From positions 1-27,619 of IMG/VR virus record IMGVR_UViG_3300025154_001074: a stretch of DNA of 27,619 nt; one strand, 5' to 3'. This document shows positions 13,928-21,974 of the stretch, one piece after another. Made by a program: the position numbers and the translations under genes. The notes under the pieces are model-generated. The model saw nothing but the letters and a program-made list of their open reading frames with translations, ran no database searches and had not been told where the DNA came from. The DNA comes from a virus. The stretch's first letter is position 1, and each line of letters begins with the position of its first letter.

Positions 13928-15411
13928 AACAATTTAGAGAATTCAAAGTACATTTTTCCGGGACCGGGACAAAACGGAAGCATAATGGTTTTGATTATGC
14001 AGTTTATCCTGTAGTGATGCTGGTTGAAGGAGTTCATCATGGGGCGATTGGCAATCCTGTATTTTATCCCTCGGAAGTAATTGCCGCATCTGTCCAGGAT
14101 TGGGAAAGGATGCCGATTCCGGTTTATCATCCTCAAGATAATACTGGGGAATACTTACTTTGTAATGATCCTATTGTTTCCGCTGAGTGGTCAATTGGTT
14201 GGTTAGAAAATCCAAAGTTTGTCGATGGTAAATTGAGGGCAGATGCATGGATCAATATTGAATTGGCTAAACAGAAACAGCCTGGATTGTTGGAAGCCAT
14301 TGATGCAAATGAGCCGATGGATGTAAGCACTGGTTTGCTTGCTCTTGATGATGGAATACCTGGAACTTGGAACGGAGAACAATATTCAGGTTCAATTACT
14401 GAGATTATACCGGACCATCTTGCGTTGCTCCCAGGGGCGCAGGGTGCTTGTTCGTGGGATGATGGTTGTGGCGTTAGGGCCAATATTAAATTGAATCAGG
14501 AGGACAAAAACAAGATGAAAACAAAGGTTGTGCTGGCAGTGGGCGGAACGGTAGAAATTGAGCCGGGAAAAATTAAGGAGTATCTGGCCTCTGCCGTACA
14601 TGTCCAAAATGAATTATCCCATGAGGGAATTGCAAATCAGCTTTATCAGTTTATTGATGGGCTGGATATAAGAGGATCAGACGGGAATTATGTATCAATG
14701 CATATGATCCAGGCTGTATATGATGATCATTTTGTATATAGCCAACGTACTGATCAGGGCAGGAAATTGTTTAAACGTGATTTCCAAATTGACGCAGATG
14801 ACAAAGTTGTTATTGGCGATGATATATCTGAAGTGCGGGAAGATTTGAAATATATCCCGGTAACAAATGAAACGATTCAAGTTAAAACAAATACGGAGGA
14901 AAAGAAAATGGCTGAGAAGACCTGTTGCCCCAAGAAGGTAGCTGCACTAATCGCAAACGAGAAATCGGCTTTCACCGATGCAGATAAGGAATTTCTGGAA
15001 GGTTTGACCGAAGACAAGTTGGATAAGATTGTCAACAGTCTCGAAATGAAAGAGGAAAAGAAAGTTGAGACTGCTCCTGTAGTGAATACTGCCGCTAAGG
15101 TTGATATGAAATCTTATCTCGAATCTGCTCCTGATGAAATTCGGGCAGTGCTGAACGCTGGCCTTCGGGAGTTGGATAATAAGCGGAATGATCTGATGAA
15201 ACAGATTATGGAAAATCCCAACAATATGTTTAAAGATGAACAGCTCAAGGCTATGGATACTCAGAATCTTGAGGCTATTGCTCATCTGGCTAAACAGTCT
15301 GTTGCTGTTGAGACTCCTGCTTATTTTGGGGCAAATGGTTCTTTCACTCCGAATTCGACCGAGCCCGAAGAAGCATATGTGCCTGTAACGATGTTTAACA
15401 AGAAACAGTAA
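13924..15411 (+). CDS. DUF2213-type prohead protease with C-terminal scaffold
   Basis: A 495-residue protein. Residues 1-190 resemble DUF2213, which I take to be a capsid maturation protease. Candidate catalytic residues are H69 (PVYHP), S135 (MDVSTG) and H165 (IPDHLAL). Residues 198-328 form a middle domain (VVLAVGGTVEIEPGK and onward, then HFVYSQRTDQGRKLF) that I do not recognise. Residues 329-495 are helical and charged, like a scaffold. Two internal in-frame starts with good ribosome sites mark exactly these domain borders (listed separately). It is coupled to MuF by ATGA. The catalytic residues are inferred from pattern. Confidence 0.8.
   Translation: MKQFREFKVHFSGTGTKRKHNGFDYAVYPVVMLVEGVHHGAIGNPVFYPSEVIAASVQDWERMPIPVYHPQDNTGEYLLCNDPIVSAEWSIGWLENPKFVDGKLRADAWINIELAKQKQPGLLEAIDANEPMDVSTGLLALDDGIPGTWNGEQYSGSITEIIPDHLALLPGAQGACSWDDGCGVRANIKLNQEDKNKMKTKVVLAVGGTVEIEPGKIKEYLASAVHVQNELSHEGIANQLYQFIDGLDIRGSDGNYVSMHMIQAVYDDHFVYSQRTDQGRKLFKRDFQIDADDKVVIGDDISEVREDLKYIPVTNETIQVKTNTEEKKMAEKTCCPKKVAALIANEKSAFTDADKEFLEGLTEDKLDKIVNSLEMKEEKKVETAPVVNTAAKVDMKSYLESAPDEIRAVLNAGLRELDNKRNDLMKQIMENPNNMFKDEQLKAMDTQNLEAIAHLAKQSVAVETPAYFGANGSFTPNSTEPEEAYVPVTMFNKKQ
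14515..15411 (+). CDS. Possible nested product, middle plus scaffold domains
   Basis: An in-frame ATG (residue 198 of the long protein, MKTKVVLAVGG) has AGGAGG 11 bases upstream (14498-14503). It would give a 298-residue protein lacking the protease. The spacing is somewhat long, so this start is less certain than the one at 14908. Confidence 0.35.
   Translation: MKTKVVLAVGGTVEIEPGKIKEYLASAVHVQNELSHEGIANQLYQFIDGLDIRGSDGNYVSMHMIQAVYDDHFVYSQRTDQGRKLFKRDFQIDADDKVVIGDDISEVREDLKYIPVTNETIQVKTNTEEKKMAEKTCCPKKVAALIANEKSAFTDADKEFLEGLTEDKLDKIVNSLEMKEEKKVETAPVVNTAAKVDMKSYLESAPDEIRAVLNAGLRELDNKRNDLMKQIMENPNNMFKDEQLKAMDTQNLEAIAHLAKQSVAVETPAYFGANGSFTPNSTEPEEAYVPVTMFNKKQ
14908..15411 (+). CDS. Nested scaffold protein
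   Basis: An in-frame ATG with an ideal ribosome site (GGAGG at 14895-14899, eight bases upstream) would give a 167-residue protein, MAEKTCCPKKVAAL to the shared stop. It is Glu/Lys-rich and helical, as scaffolds are. Codon choice changes at this point, with more C- and G-ending codons (GAG, AAG, CTG, CGG), and stays that way through the capsid gene. That is expected if this part is made in large amounts on its own. The arrangement matches lambda C/Nu3. Confidence 0.65.
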   Translation: MAEKTCCPKKVAALIANEKSAFTDADKEFLEGLTEDKLDKIVNSLEMKEEKKVETAPVVNTAAKVDMKSYLESAPDEIRAVLNAGLRELDNKRNDLMKQIMENPNNMFKDEQLKAMDTQNLEAIAHLAKQSVAVETPAYFGANGSFTPNSTEPEEAYVPVTMFNKKQ

Positions 15412-15441
15412 TCAATTTAATATTTATTGGAGGAAACAATA

Positions 15442-15909
15442 ATGGCTAACAATGCAGTAATTTTGAAAGGACATGGAATTCGTCGGGAAGCAGTCGCCAA
15501 TGCGGCTATTACTCCCGGCCATCTTGTGGAACTGATGAGCACCAGCAAGGTCAGGGTCCACGCAACTGCTTCTGGTAATGCAATCCCGATGTTTGCTGTT
15601 GAAGATGATCTTCAGGGTAATGACATTAGTGATGCTTATGCCGCTGCTGATCAGGTTCAGTACAATGTAATGCAGCCTGGGGATGAAGTATATGCCCTGC
15701 TTGCCAATGGTCAGAATATCGCTGTAGGTGATTTTCTGGAGTCCGCCGGGGATGGTACTCTCCAGAAGTATGTGGCCGATACGTGGGCTTCTGCCGGTGC
15801 TGGTACTATCTATCCTCGGGCTATTGTGGCCTTGGCTCTGGAAGCGGTGGATATGTCTGATTCGTCTGCCGCCGATCCTACTGGTCGCATTAAAGTAATG
15901 GTTGTTTAA
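15442..15909 (+). CDS. Capsid decoration-like protein
   Basis: A 155-residue protein from the ATG at 15442 (MANNAVILKGHGIRREAVAN), with GGAGG before it. It is beta-rich and small-residue-rich (ITPGHLVELMS, VMQPGDEVYALLANGQNIAVGDFLES), which recalls DUF2190-type or head-fibre base proteins placed before the major capsid gene. It has the capsid-like, GC-richer codon use, so it is probably abundant in virions. Confidence 0.65.
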   Translation: MANNAVILKGHGIRREAVANAAITPGHLVELMSTSKVRVHATASGNAIPMFAVEDDLQGNDISDAYAAADQVQYNVMQPGDEVYALLANGQNIAVGDFLESAGDGTLQKYVADTWASAGAGTIYPRAIVALALEAVDMSDSSAADPTGRIKVMVV

Positions 15910-15937
15910 GGTTAATCAATTTAAAAGGAGATATATT

Positions 15938-17020
15938 ATGGGAGCAAATGTTGAAATTATCACCCCTGGGCAGGGAATGCCCATGATTCTTGGTGGCAGC
16001 GTAGGTAAACGACTGCTTGCAAATGGAATGGACCCCAATTGCTTGAAGCCCTATATGGGGAAGGACGGCAGGGCTTATGTAACGAAGATGTATAATGGCA
16101 AGGCTGTTGCGGTTCCTGCTCCTTACCTGAATGCAACCCTTCGTACGAAAGAGTGGATCGAACTTGATACTGCTCTTGTTCAGGCTGCCGAAGATCGGCT
16201 TGTTGGTGTAGCATCCTTGTATTCTAAGAATCTGGTTTACCGGATTGGTAATGGTCTTGGTAAAACGGTTTTGGAATATGAGGACATTGATCAGCTTTCC
16301 GCTGCTGAAATGACCATGGACGCGATTACCCGGAGCACCAAGGATCGTCCGAATTATGAGCTGAAGTATTTGCCTCTGCCCATTGTTCATAAGGATTTTT
16401 CTTTTAATGTTCGGGTTCTGGCAGCTTCTCGGACCACTGGCCAGCCGATTGATGTGACCACTGGTATTTTGGCTGCTCGCCAGGTTGCAGAAAAGATTGA
16501 AACCATCCTTTTTCAGGGTGCATCGTCTTATGCTTATGGTGGTGGGACTCTGTATGGGTATCTGGATCATCCCAACAAGAACAGTGTAACATTGAGTCAG
16601 AACTGGGATGCATCTGGCAAGACTGGTGCGGAAATTCTGGATGATGTCCTGTCCATGAAACAGGCCAGCATTGATGCCCTCCATCAAGGCCCTTGGGAAT
16701 TGTATGTTCCGACTGGTTATGAAACCGTACTAGACAATGATTATGATACGTCTACTCCTGGGACTACGATCAGGGAGCGTATCATGAAGATTGGCGGTAT
16801 TCAGGATATCAAGGTTGCAGATAAGTGTACCGCAAACAAGGTTGTACTTGCTGAAATGCGTCCTGAAACGGTTCGGATTGTTGAAGGTATGGCAATTACG
16901 ACTGTTGAGTGGGATGAGGGCGGTGGTTTTGCGACCAACTATAAGGTAATGGCCATTATGGTTCCGCAGATCCGGGCTGATCAGAATGGCAATTGTGGTA
17001 TTACTGTTCTTTCGGCTTAA
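15938..17020 (+). CDS. Major capsid protein
   Basis: A 360-residue protein from the ATG at 15938 (MGANVEIITPGQGMPMILGG), with AAAAGGAG upstream. Landmarks of the HK97-fold capsid group with encapsulin-like features are IELDTALVQAAEDRL near the start, PLPIVHKDFSFNVRVLAASR in the middle, and VAEKIETILFQGA followed by a Gly-rich loop. It is placed after protease/scaffold and decoration genes, as usual. Codon use is more biased than in neighbouring genes, fitting very high expression. Confidence 0.88.
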   Translation: MGANVEIITPGQGMPMILGGSVGKRLLANGMDPNCLKPYMGKDGRAYVTKMYNGKAVAVPAPYLNATLRTKEWIELDTALVQAAEDRLVGVASLYSKNLVYRIGNGLGKTVLEYEDIDQLSAAEMTMDAITRSTKDRPNYELKYLPLPIVHKDFSFNVRVLAASRTTGQPIDVTTGILAARQVAEKIETILFQGASSYAYGGGTLYGYLDHPNKNSVTLSQNWDASGKTGAEILDDVLSMKQASIDALHQGPWELYVPTGYETVLDNDYDTSTPGTTIRERIMKIGGIQDIKVADKCTANKVVLAEMRPETVRIVEGMAITTVEWDEGGGFATNYKVMAIMVPQIRADQNGNCGITVLSA

Positions 17021-17062
17021 TTGATTTAACAATAATTTATCTCATAACCAAGGAGATTGAAA

Positions 17063-17596
17063 ATGGAAAGGCAAACATTTCGTAAAAAGAAAAATACTGG
17101 AATGCATGTGGTTCGTAATTTTCAGGAAGGGACGAAGGTGAATGGACAGCCGGTACAGGGCCGTGCTGTCCTTCGTCCCGGCAATACTGTTTATTGTTAT
17201 CCTTCTGAGTTGGGAATTGATGGGCTGAAACAGTTTGATGCATTGACTTCAAATGGTCCGGTAGATGCAGAAGAGCAAAAGATTGAACAGGAAATTATTC
17301 AGGAAGAAAATAAGCCGGTTGCCCAACTTGAAATGGTAAGACGTGGAACAACCGCTTTTTACGATATAATCAACTCCTTGAATCCTGATAAGCCGGTAAA
17401 TGCCAAGGCACTCAGGAAGAAGGATGCAGAAAAACTTTTGATTGAATTGACTCAAGGTGAAGTTAAACCAATCAATATTAATGAACTTGGCTGGGATGAT
17501 CTGGTGAAGGAACTGGAGAAAGCCGGGGTTGAATGGAATGATGATTGGGAAACAGACGATGATTTGAGGGAAGCATTGCGAGGGCTGAATGAGTAA
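17063..17596 (+). CDS. Head-region hypothetical protein
   Basis: A 177-residue protein with AAGGAGATTGAAA before the ATG at 17063. Residues 1-65 are basic then strand-rich (GRAVLRPGNTVYCYPSELG). The middle is acidic helix (EEQKIEQEIIQEEN). The end has two short helical modules (KPININELGWDDLVKELEKA), like HeH/LEM-type elements seen in small phage head proteins. It is the last ordinary head gene before the sugar cassette; its stop overlaps the first cassette gene (TAATG). Confidence 0.65.
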   Translation: MERQTFRKKKNTGMHVVRNFQEGTKVNGQPVQGRAVLRPGNTVYCYPSELGIDGLKQFDALTSNGPVDAEEQKIEQEIIQEENKPVAQLEMVRRGTTAFYDIINSLNPDKPVNAKALRKKDAEKLLIELTQGEVKPININELGWDDLVKELEKAGVEWNDDWETDDDLREALRGLNE

Positions 17597-18225
17597 TGCC
17601 GGCCTGTCAAAGAACTCCCTGGGTAATACCAAAGCTATGGTCGGAGAGTACCATATTTATTATCGGTGGCGGGCCATCTTTGAAGGGTATGGAACTGAAT
17701 TGCTTAAGATTGAAACGAGTAATTGGAGTAAATCAAGCATTCAGAGTTTACCCTTGGGTGGACGTAACTTACTTTGGGGATTGTCAGTTCAGGGAGCTTG
17801 CCCCAAGTATCGACCAGTGGCCCGGAATTAAGGTGACTAGCTGTGGGCGGGTTCCAGAACTTGGAAAAGGATGGAGGGGGATTCGTCGTGTTGGAAGATC
17901 GAAAAATTATGGCATTGAAACAAAGAAAGTTGGATTTGTTTCTTGGAATGGCAACTCTGGTGCCAGTGCTATTAATATTGCCTATTGGTTTGGTGCTCGG
18001 CGGATTGTTTTACTTGGGTTTGATATGCATCCTGATAATGATCGACATAATTTTCATGATTTTTATCCGACCAGAGCGAAGACATTTGACCCGTATAAAA
18101 ATCATATGCGCTGTTGGCCGTATATTGCAAGGGATGCGGCAGAAGTTGGGTTGGAAATCATCAACGCAACACCGGACAGTGCAATAAAGGATTTTCCATT
18201 TATGAAGCTGGAGAAATTAATTTGA
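17596..18225 (+). CDS. DUF115-like protein (glycan-associated)
   Basis: A 209-residue protein with the FIIGGGPSLKG loop (21-31) typical of the DUF115/MptE-like fold and of some sialyltransferase-like enzymes. VTYFGDCQF and a second conserved block, NGNSGASAINIAYWFGARRIVLLGFDM (landmarks NGNSG and LLGFDM), follow. Members occur in surface-glycan and flagellin-glycosylation clusters and in phages. Nucleotide-sugar binding is plausible, but the reaction is unknown. It is the first cassette gene, coupled to the head gene before it and to the dehydrogenase after it. Confidence 0.7.
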   Translation: MPACQRTPWVIPKLWSESTIFIIGGGPSLKGMELNCLRLKRVIGVNQAFRVYPWVDVTYFGDCQFRELAPSIDQWPGIKVTSCGRVPELGKGWRGIRRVGRSKNYGIETKKVGFVSWNGNSGASAINIAYWFGARRIVLLGFDMHPDNDRHNFHDFYPTRAKTFDPYKNHMRCWPYIARDAAEVGLEIINATPDSAIKDFPFMKLEKLI

Positions 18226-19256
18226 AAGCTGCAATACTTACAGAACTGAATCAGAATTTGGTTGTTGCGAATATATCTCTTCCGAATATTCTTGATGTTG
18301 GACAGGTACTTGTAAGGGTATTTGCTTCTGGTATTTGTGGCGCTCAGATTGGGGAAATATCTGGGGCAAAAGGGCCAGATAAATATCTTCCCCATCTTCT
18401 CGGGCATGAAGGCGGTGGTATTGTAGAGAAAGTTGGTCCTGGAGTAACAACTGTAAAAAATGGGGATCATGTTTGTTTGCATTGGCGAAAAGGAGAAGGG
18501 ATTAATGCAATACCGCCAAAATATAAACTTGGGGCAGAAACTGTTGGTGGCGGTTGGGTAACAACATTTAATGAAATGGCCGTTGTTTCAGAGAATCGTT
18601 TAACAAAGGTGCCTTCTGCTCTTCCTTTTGAGATTTCGGCCTTACTTGGATGTGCGGTTACAACAGGATTTGGTTTAATAAATAATGAAGCACAATTAAA
18701 GATTGGACAATCCATTGCTGTTGCTGGTTGTGGTGGTGTTGGCCTTAATGTGATTCAAGGGGCAAAACTTGTTTGTGCTGATAAAATATTTGGTATTGAT
18801 ATTCATGATAGCAAACTTGAAATGGCAATGAGATTTGGTGCAACTCATTTGATTAATTCCAGTATTGATCAAGAGTTTATTATTGACGAAATAAACAAAT
18901 CTACAAGTGGAAAGGGTGTAGATGTATTTGTCGATTGTACCGGAGTCCCTGAAATTATTGATATGGGATTACATTTATCGAAGAAATTAATTCTTGTTGG
19001 TCAACCTAAGATTGGGGTTGATTATAAGATTTCCAATGCAAGAAATATGTATACCGGGAAAACAATAATTGATAGTCAAGGAGGGCTGACCAATCCAACT
19101 GTTGATATTCCTCGATATGCCGCACTTTATTTGAATGGGAAAATAAATCTTGAGGACTTGATTACCAGGAGATTTCCATTGAGTGAAGTAAACAAGGCAA
19201 TTGAAATGGTTAAATCAGGAAAAGTTTGTCGTTGTATTCTGGAGATGAATCAATGA
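18222..19256 (+). CDS. Zinc-type alcohol/polyol dehydrogenase (MDR family)
   Basis: A 344-residue NAD(P)-dependent medium-chain dehydrogenase. Catalytic zinc ligands are C39 (GICGAQ), H62/E63 (GHEGGG) and C144 (LLGCAVTTG); the nucleotide loop is GCGGVG (169-174). The four-cysteine structural zinc lobe is absent: the region around 84-102 reads VCLHWRKGEG without the Cys set. A TTG start at 18222 is chosen because it gives the full standard N-terminus (KAAILTE), has GGAG eight bases upstream and overlaps the previous stop as TTGA. The substrate is unknown; a sugar or sugar-phosphate reduction, as by TarJ-type enzymes, is plausible from context. Confidence 0.88.
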   Translation: MKAAILTELNQNLVVANISLPNILDVGQVLVRVFASGICGAQIGEISGAKGPDKYLPHLLGHEGGGIVEKVGPGVTTVKNGDHVCLHWRKGEGINAIPPKYKLGAETVGGGWVTTFNEMAVVSENRLTKVPSALPFEISALLGCAVTTGFGLINNEAQLKIGQSIAVAGCGGVGLNVIQGAKLVCADKIFGIDIHDSKLEMAMRFGATHLINSSIDQEFIIDEINKSTSGKGVDVFVDCTGVPEIIDMGLHLSKKLILVGQPKIGVDYKISNARNMYTGKTIIDSQGGLTNPTVDIPRYAALYLNGKINLEDLITRRFPLSEVNKAIEMVKSGKVCRCILEMNQ

Positions 19257-19999
19257 ATAATGTTGGCAAATTTCTGAAAGAATTACAACTGGTTGACATA
19301 GGATTGACCAAGATTAGGGTTGGTCCTGATCATGATGGTGGCTATGTTGTTTTGAAAGAAATCTGTGAACAATCAGATGCATTATATTCCTATGGGATCG
19401 GGGATGATGTTGAGTTCGAACTTGATTTATTGAATAGATTTCTTAATATTCAGAAGGCATTTTTGTTTGACCCGACAATTGATGGATTACCTAAACAGAA
19501 TGGGAGATTTGTATTTGTCAAAGAAGGAATTGAGAATTCGTTGAAATTTTTCAAATTCCATAAATCCCCAATGCTTAAAATTGATGTTGAATATAATGAG
19601 TGGGAAGCGTTAAACAAAATTGCCCCACTTGAATTATATAGTGCTTCTCAAATTGTGATTGAATTTCATCTTGTTCATTGTGAACCAAGAGAAGGATTGA
19701 CTAAATATTTCAATAGTTTTTATTCTGGTGTTTTTGAAAAGTTTAATGAGGAATTGTTTTCTGCTTATCTTGATATATTGAGAAAATTGAAGGATAGTTT
19801 TCATCTTGTCCATATCCATCCCAATAATTCACTTGGAATGCGGGAAATGAATGGATATCTGGTTCCTCCGCTGTTGGAATGTACATTTGTCCATAAAAAT
19901 TTGGTGGACAATTTTGTACCGGCTGAATATCAAGGGAGTGTCCAAGGGCTTGATTATCCTAACAAGAATGACCGTCCTGATGTGGGGTTTATATGTTGA
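19253..19999 (+). CDS. FkbM-like methyltransferase
   Basis: A 248-residue protein from the ATG at 19253 (GGAGATG upstream, ATGA overlap). The order of features matches FkbM-type SAM-dependent O-methyltransferases: DHDGGYVVL (26-34), LYSYGIGDDVEFE (44-56), LFDPTIDGL, FVKEGIE, and KIDVEYNEWEAL (109-120) with the DVE acidic site. Such enzymes often methylate sugars in capsules and O-antigens. Sugar methylation is inferred from the cassette. Confidence 0.75.
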   Translation: MNNVGKFLKELQLVDIGLTKIRVGPDHDGGYVVLKEICEQSDALYSYGIGDDVEFELDLLNRFLNIQKAFLFDPTIDGLPKQNGRFVFVKEGIENSLKFFKFHKSPMLKIDVEYNEWEALNKIAPLELYSASQIVIEFHLVHCEPREGLTKYFNSFYSGVFEKFNEELFSAYLDILRKLKDSFHLVHIHPNNSLGMREMNGYLVPPLLECTFVHKNLVDNFVPAEYQGSVQGLDYPNKNDRPDVGFIC

Positions 20000-20715
20000 A
20001 TGAAAGGTCAAAACAACTTCGCCGTGATACATTAAAACTTTCTACTGCAAACGGTGGGTATCATTATGGTGGTTGTTTTTCAATTGTTGAAATTTTAATT
20101 GCTCTTTATGATTTTTGTCTTAAAGAAGATGACAAGTTTGTATTGAGCAAGGGCCATGCTTGTTGGCCGCTCTATGTGATTCTTCAGGAACATGGGTTGA
20201 ATCCGAAATTATCTGGACATCCTGAAAGAGATGTAGCAAATGGCATAAATTATACAACAGGATCATTGGGCCATGGTTTTCCTGCTGCTGTTGGAATGGC
20301 ATTTGCCAAAAAGATGAAAGGTGAATCAGGGAATGTTTATGTTTTGATGGGTGATGGCGAGGCCCAGGAGGGTACGACTTGGGAATCAATGTTAATTGCC
20401 AAAAAACATAATCTTGATAATTTAATTGTAATTGTTGATGAAAATAGAATTCAAGGTTCAGGCTGGAATCAAGATATTTTATCATTTAATTTGTATGAAG
20501 TAACAAATGCTCTTGGTTTTGATACTTGGATTGTTGATGGACATAATGTTGATCAATTGAGAAAGATAATTGAAGAACCTTGTAAAACAACTAAATTTAT
20601 AATTGCCCAAACGACAAAGGGCAAAGGTGTTTCCTATATGGAAAATGATCCTAAATGGCATGCCAATTGGCCTAATAAAGAATTTATGGATTTAGCTTTC
20701 GAGGAATTGAATTGA
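19993..20715 (+). CDS. Transketolase N-terminal (TPP-binding) subunit
   Basis: A 240-residue protein matching the thiamine-diphosphate domain of split transketolases. H24, SKGHA (52-56), TGSLGHG (89-95), GDGEAQEG (120-127) and N151 (DENRIQGSG) form the TPP/Mg site. With a partner it should move a two-carbon ketol unit between sugars. The partner is the short pyrimidine-domain gene at 21492, with a sulfotransferase-like gene between them. It is slightly shorter than usual for this half. Sugar clusters use such pairs to build unusual ketoses or branched sugars; the substrate is unknown. Confidence 0.88.
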   Translation: MLNERSKQLRRDTLKLSTANGGYHYGGCFSIVEILIALYDFCLKEDDKFVLSKGHACWPLYVILQEHGLNPKLSGHPERDVANGINYTTGSLGHGFPAAVGMAFAKKMKGESGNVYVLMGDGEAQEGTTWESMLIAKKHNLDNLIVIVDENRIQGSGWNQDILSFNLYEVTNALGFDTWIVDGHNVDQLRKIIEEPCKTTKFIIAQTTKGKGVSYMENDPKWHANWPNKEFMDLAFEELN

Positions 20716-21488
20716 AATTGAACGATATTATATTTGTTCCATCTGTTCAGCATACCGGAACTTGGTTTGTGATAAATTTTCTTTTGAATTTCTTTGAACA
20801 AGAAAAAGAACTTACTTTGTTGCTTGAAGATAGGAAGAAATACGATGCAGAACATATTAATTATCAATACAAGTATGATTGCCCTCTTGATAAAAAAACA
20901 ATTGCTCATATTCATTTACCGATAGTCCAGCAGGATAGTGGTCTTGATTTAATGGATGAACAATTTTATAATGGTTGGAAAAGTAATCTTGAGACAATGA
21001 GAAGTCTTCCGATTTCGACAATTTTATTGTTCTGTAATTTTTTTAAAACAGTTATTCCGGTGCGCGATCCATTGGCCGCAATATTGACAAGAGAAGTAAG
21101 GCATCCTCAATTCAGACATTTTTATATTATTGATAATTTTGTTGCATTGGCTACGGAATTTGTTCAACATCCGAATATTATGTTTTTACCTATTGATTTG
21201 AATTATTCATTTGAGCAACGAAAAGATTTATTATTGAAGGTATTAAATCATTGTGAAATTGATAATTTTGATGAAAGTATTGTCAATAAATATGCTGAAG
21301 AATGGATTCCACAAAATATAACACCGAATAATAAATTTAAAGAAATGTATGAGAATAAGGATATTGACGGGATAATGAATTTGTTGGGACAAAAACAAGC
21401 AAGTGTTAAGTATTTACAGAATATGGCATCAATTATTTTTCCATTTATGACTTCTTTTGGCTATACAAGAGAGAATTTTATTTGGTGA
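20712..21488 (+). CDS. Sulfotransferase-like P-loop protein
   Basis: A 258-residue protein with a PAPS-type loop near the start (PSVQHTGTW, 10-18) and a second conserved block FKTVIPVRDPLAAILTR (111-127), where sulfotransferases bind the 3'-phosphate of PAPS. The rest is divergent. It is started at TTG 20712, which overlaps the transketolase stop as TTGA and has GAGG seven bases upstream. It splits the two transketolase halves. Sulfation of a glycan is inferred; no PAPS-making gene is in the window, so the host would have to supply it. Confidence 0.65.
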   Translation: MKLNDIIFVPSVQHTGTWFVINFLLNFFEQEKELTLLLEDRKKYDAEHINYQYKYDCPLDKKTIAHIHLPIVQQDSGLDLMDEQFYNGWKSNLETMRSLPISTILLFCNFFKTVIPVRDPLAAILTREVRHPQFRHFYIIDNFVALATEFVQHPNIMFLPIDLNYSFEQRKDLLLKVLNHCEIDNFDESIVNKYAEEWIPQNITPNNKFKEMYENKDIDGIMNLLGQKQASVKYLQNMASIIFPFMTSFGYTRENFIW

Positions 21489-21491
21489 TAT

Positions 21492-21974
21492 ATGAGAAGG
21501 GCGTTCGGTAAAACTATTGTAAGGCTTGGGGAGAAGGATAAACGAATTGTCGTTCTTCACGGTGATGTATTTCAGGAAATGGATGAATTTCAGAGACGGT
21601 TTCCTGATCGGATTTACAACATGGGGATTTGTGAACAGTCCCTCCTTTCTGTAGCTGCTGGAATGGCTTGTGAAGGATTGAGGCCAATTGTTTATTCCTT
21701 GACTCCGTTCCTGATTGAAAGGCCATTTGAACAATTAAAGATTGATATTGATGAGCAGAATTTGCCAGTAATACTGGTTGGCAATTCTGACTATCCTACG
21801 CATGGGCCGACCCATAGGGCATTGAATCCCGAGGGGCTTATTGGTTTGTTGAAAAATGTTCATGGTTTCTTTCCGAGAAATCAATTTGAGACCGAAAAGG
21901 CAATGCTTGATGCTTATTTGATGGGAGTTCCAGCGGTAATTTGCTTGAAGAATGAGAGGCTGCCATTCATATGA
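21492..21974 (+). CDS. Transketolase pyrimidine-domain subunit, lacking the C-terminal domain
   Basis: A 160-residue protein covering only the transketolase pyrimidine-binding domain. E48 in MGICEQSLLSVAAGMA is the Glu that activates TPP, and GNSDYPTHGPTHRA follows. Split C-terminal subunits are normally about 300 residues, with a further regulatory domain. Here the gene ends right after PAVICLKNERLP and overlaps the next gene by ATGA. No trace of the missing domain is visible in any frame downstream, so the short form appears genuine. It should pair with the gene at 19993. Confidence 0.85.
   Translation: MRRAFGKTIVRLGEKDKRIVVLHGDVFQEMDEFQRRFPDRIYNMGICEQSLLSVAAGMACEGLRPIVYSLTPFLIERPFEQLKIDIDEQNLPVILVGNSDYPTHGPTHRALNPEGLIGLLKNVHGFFPRNQFETEKAMLDAYLMGVPAVICLKNERLPFI

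Noticed and set aside
15890-16687. 265-residue minus-strand ORF opposite the major capsid gene
   Set aside because: It is a long antisense shadow caused by the strong codon bias of the capsid gene; it has no ribosome site and no recognisable protein pattern.
17589-18187. Alternative plus-strand ORFs of 80 and 114 residues over the DUF115-like gene
   Set aside because: They are other frames of the same DNA; the DUF115-like frame has the GGGPSL motif and coupled start and stop.
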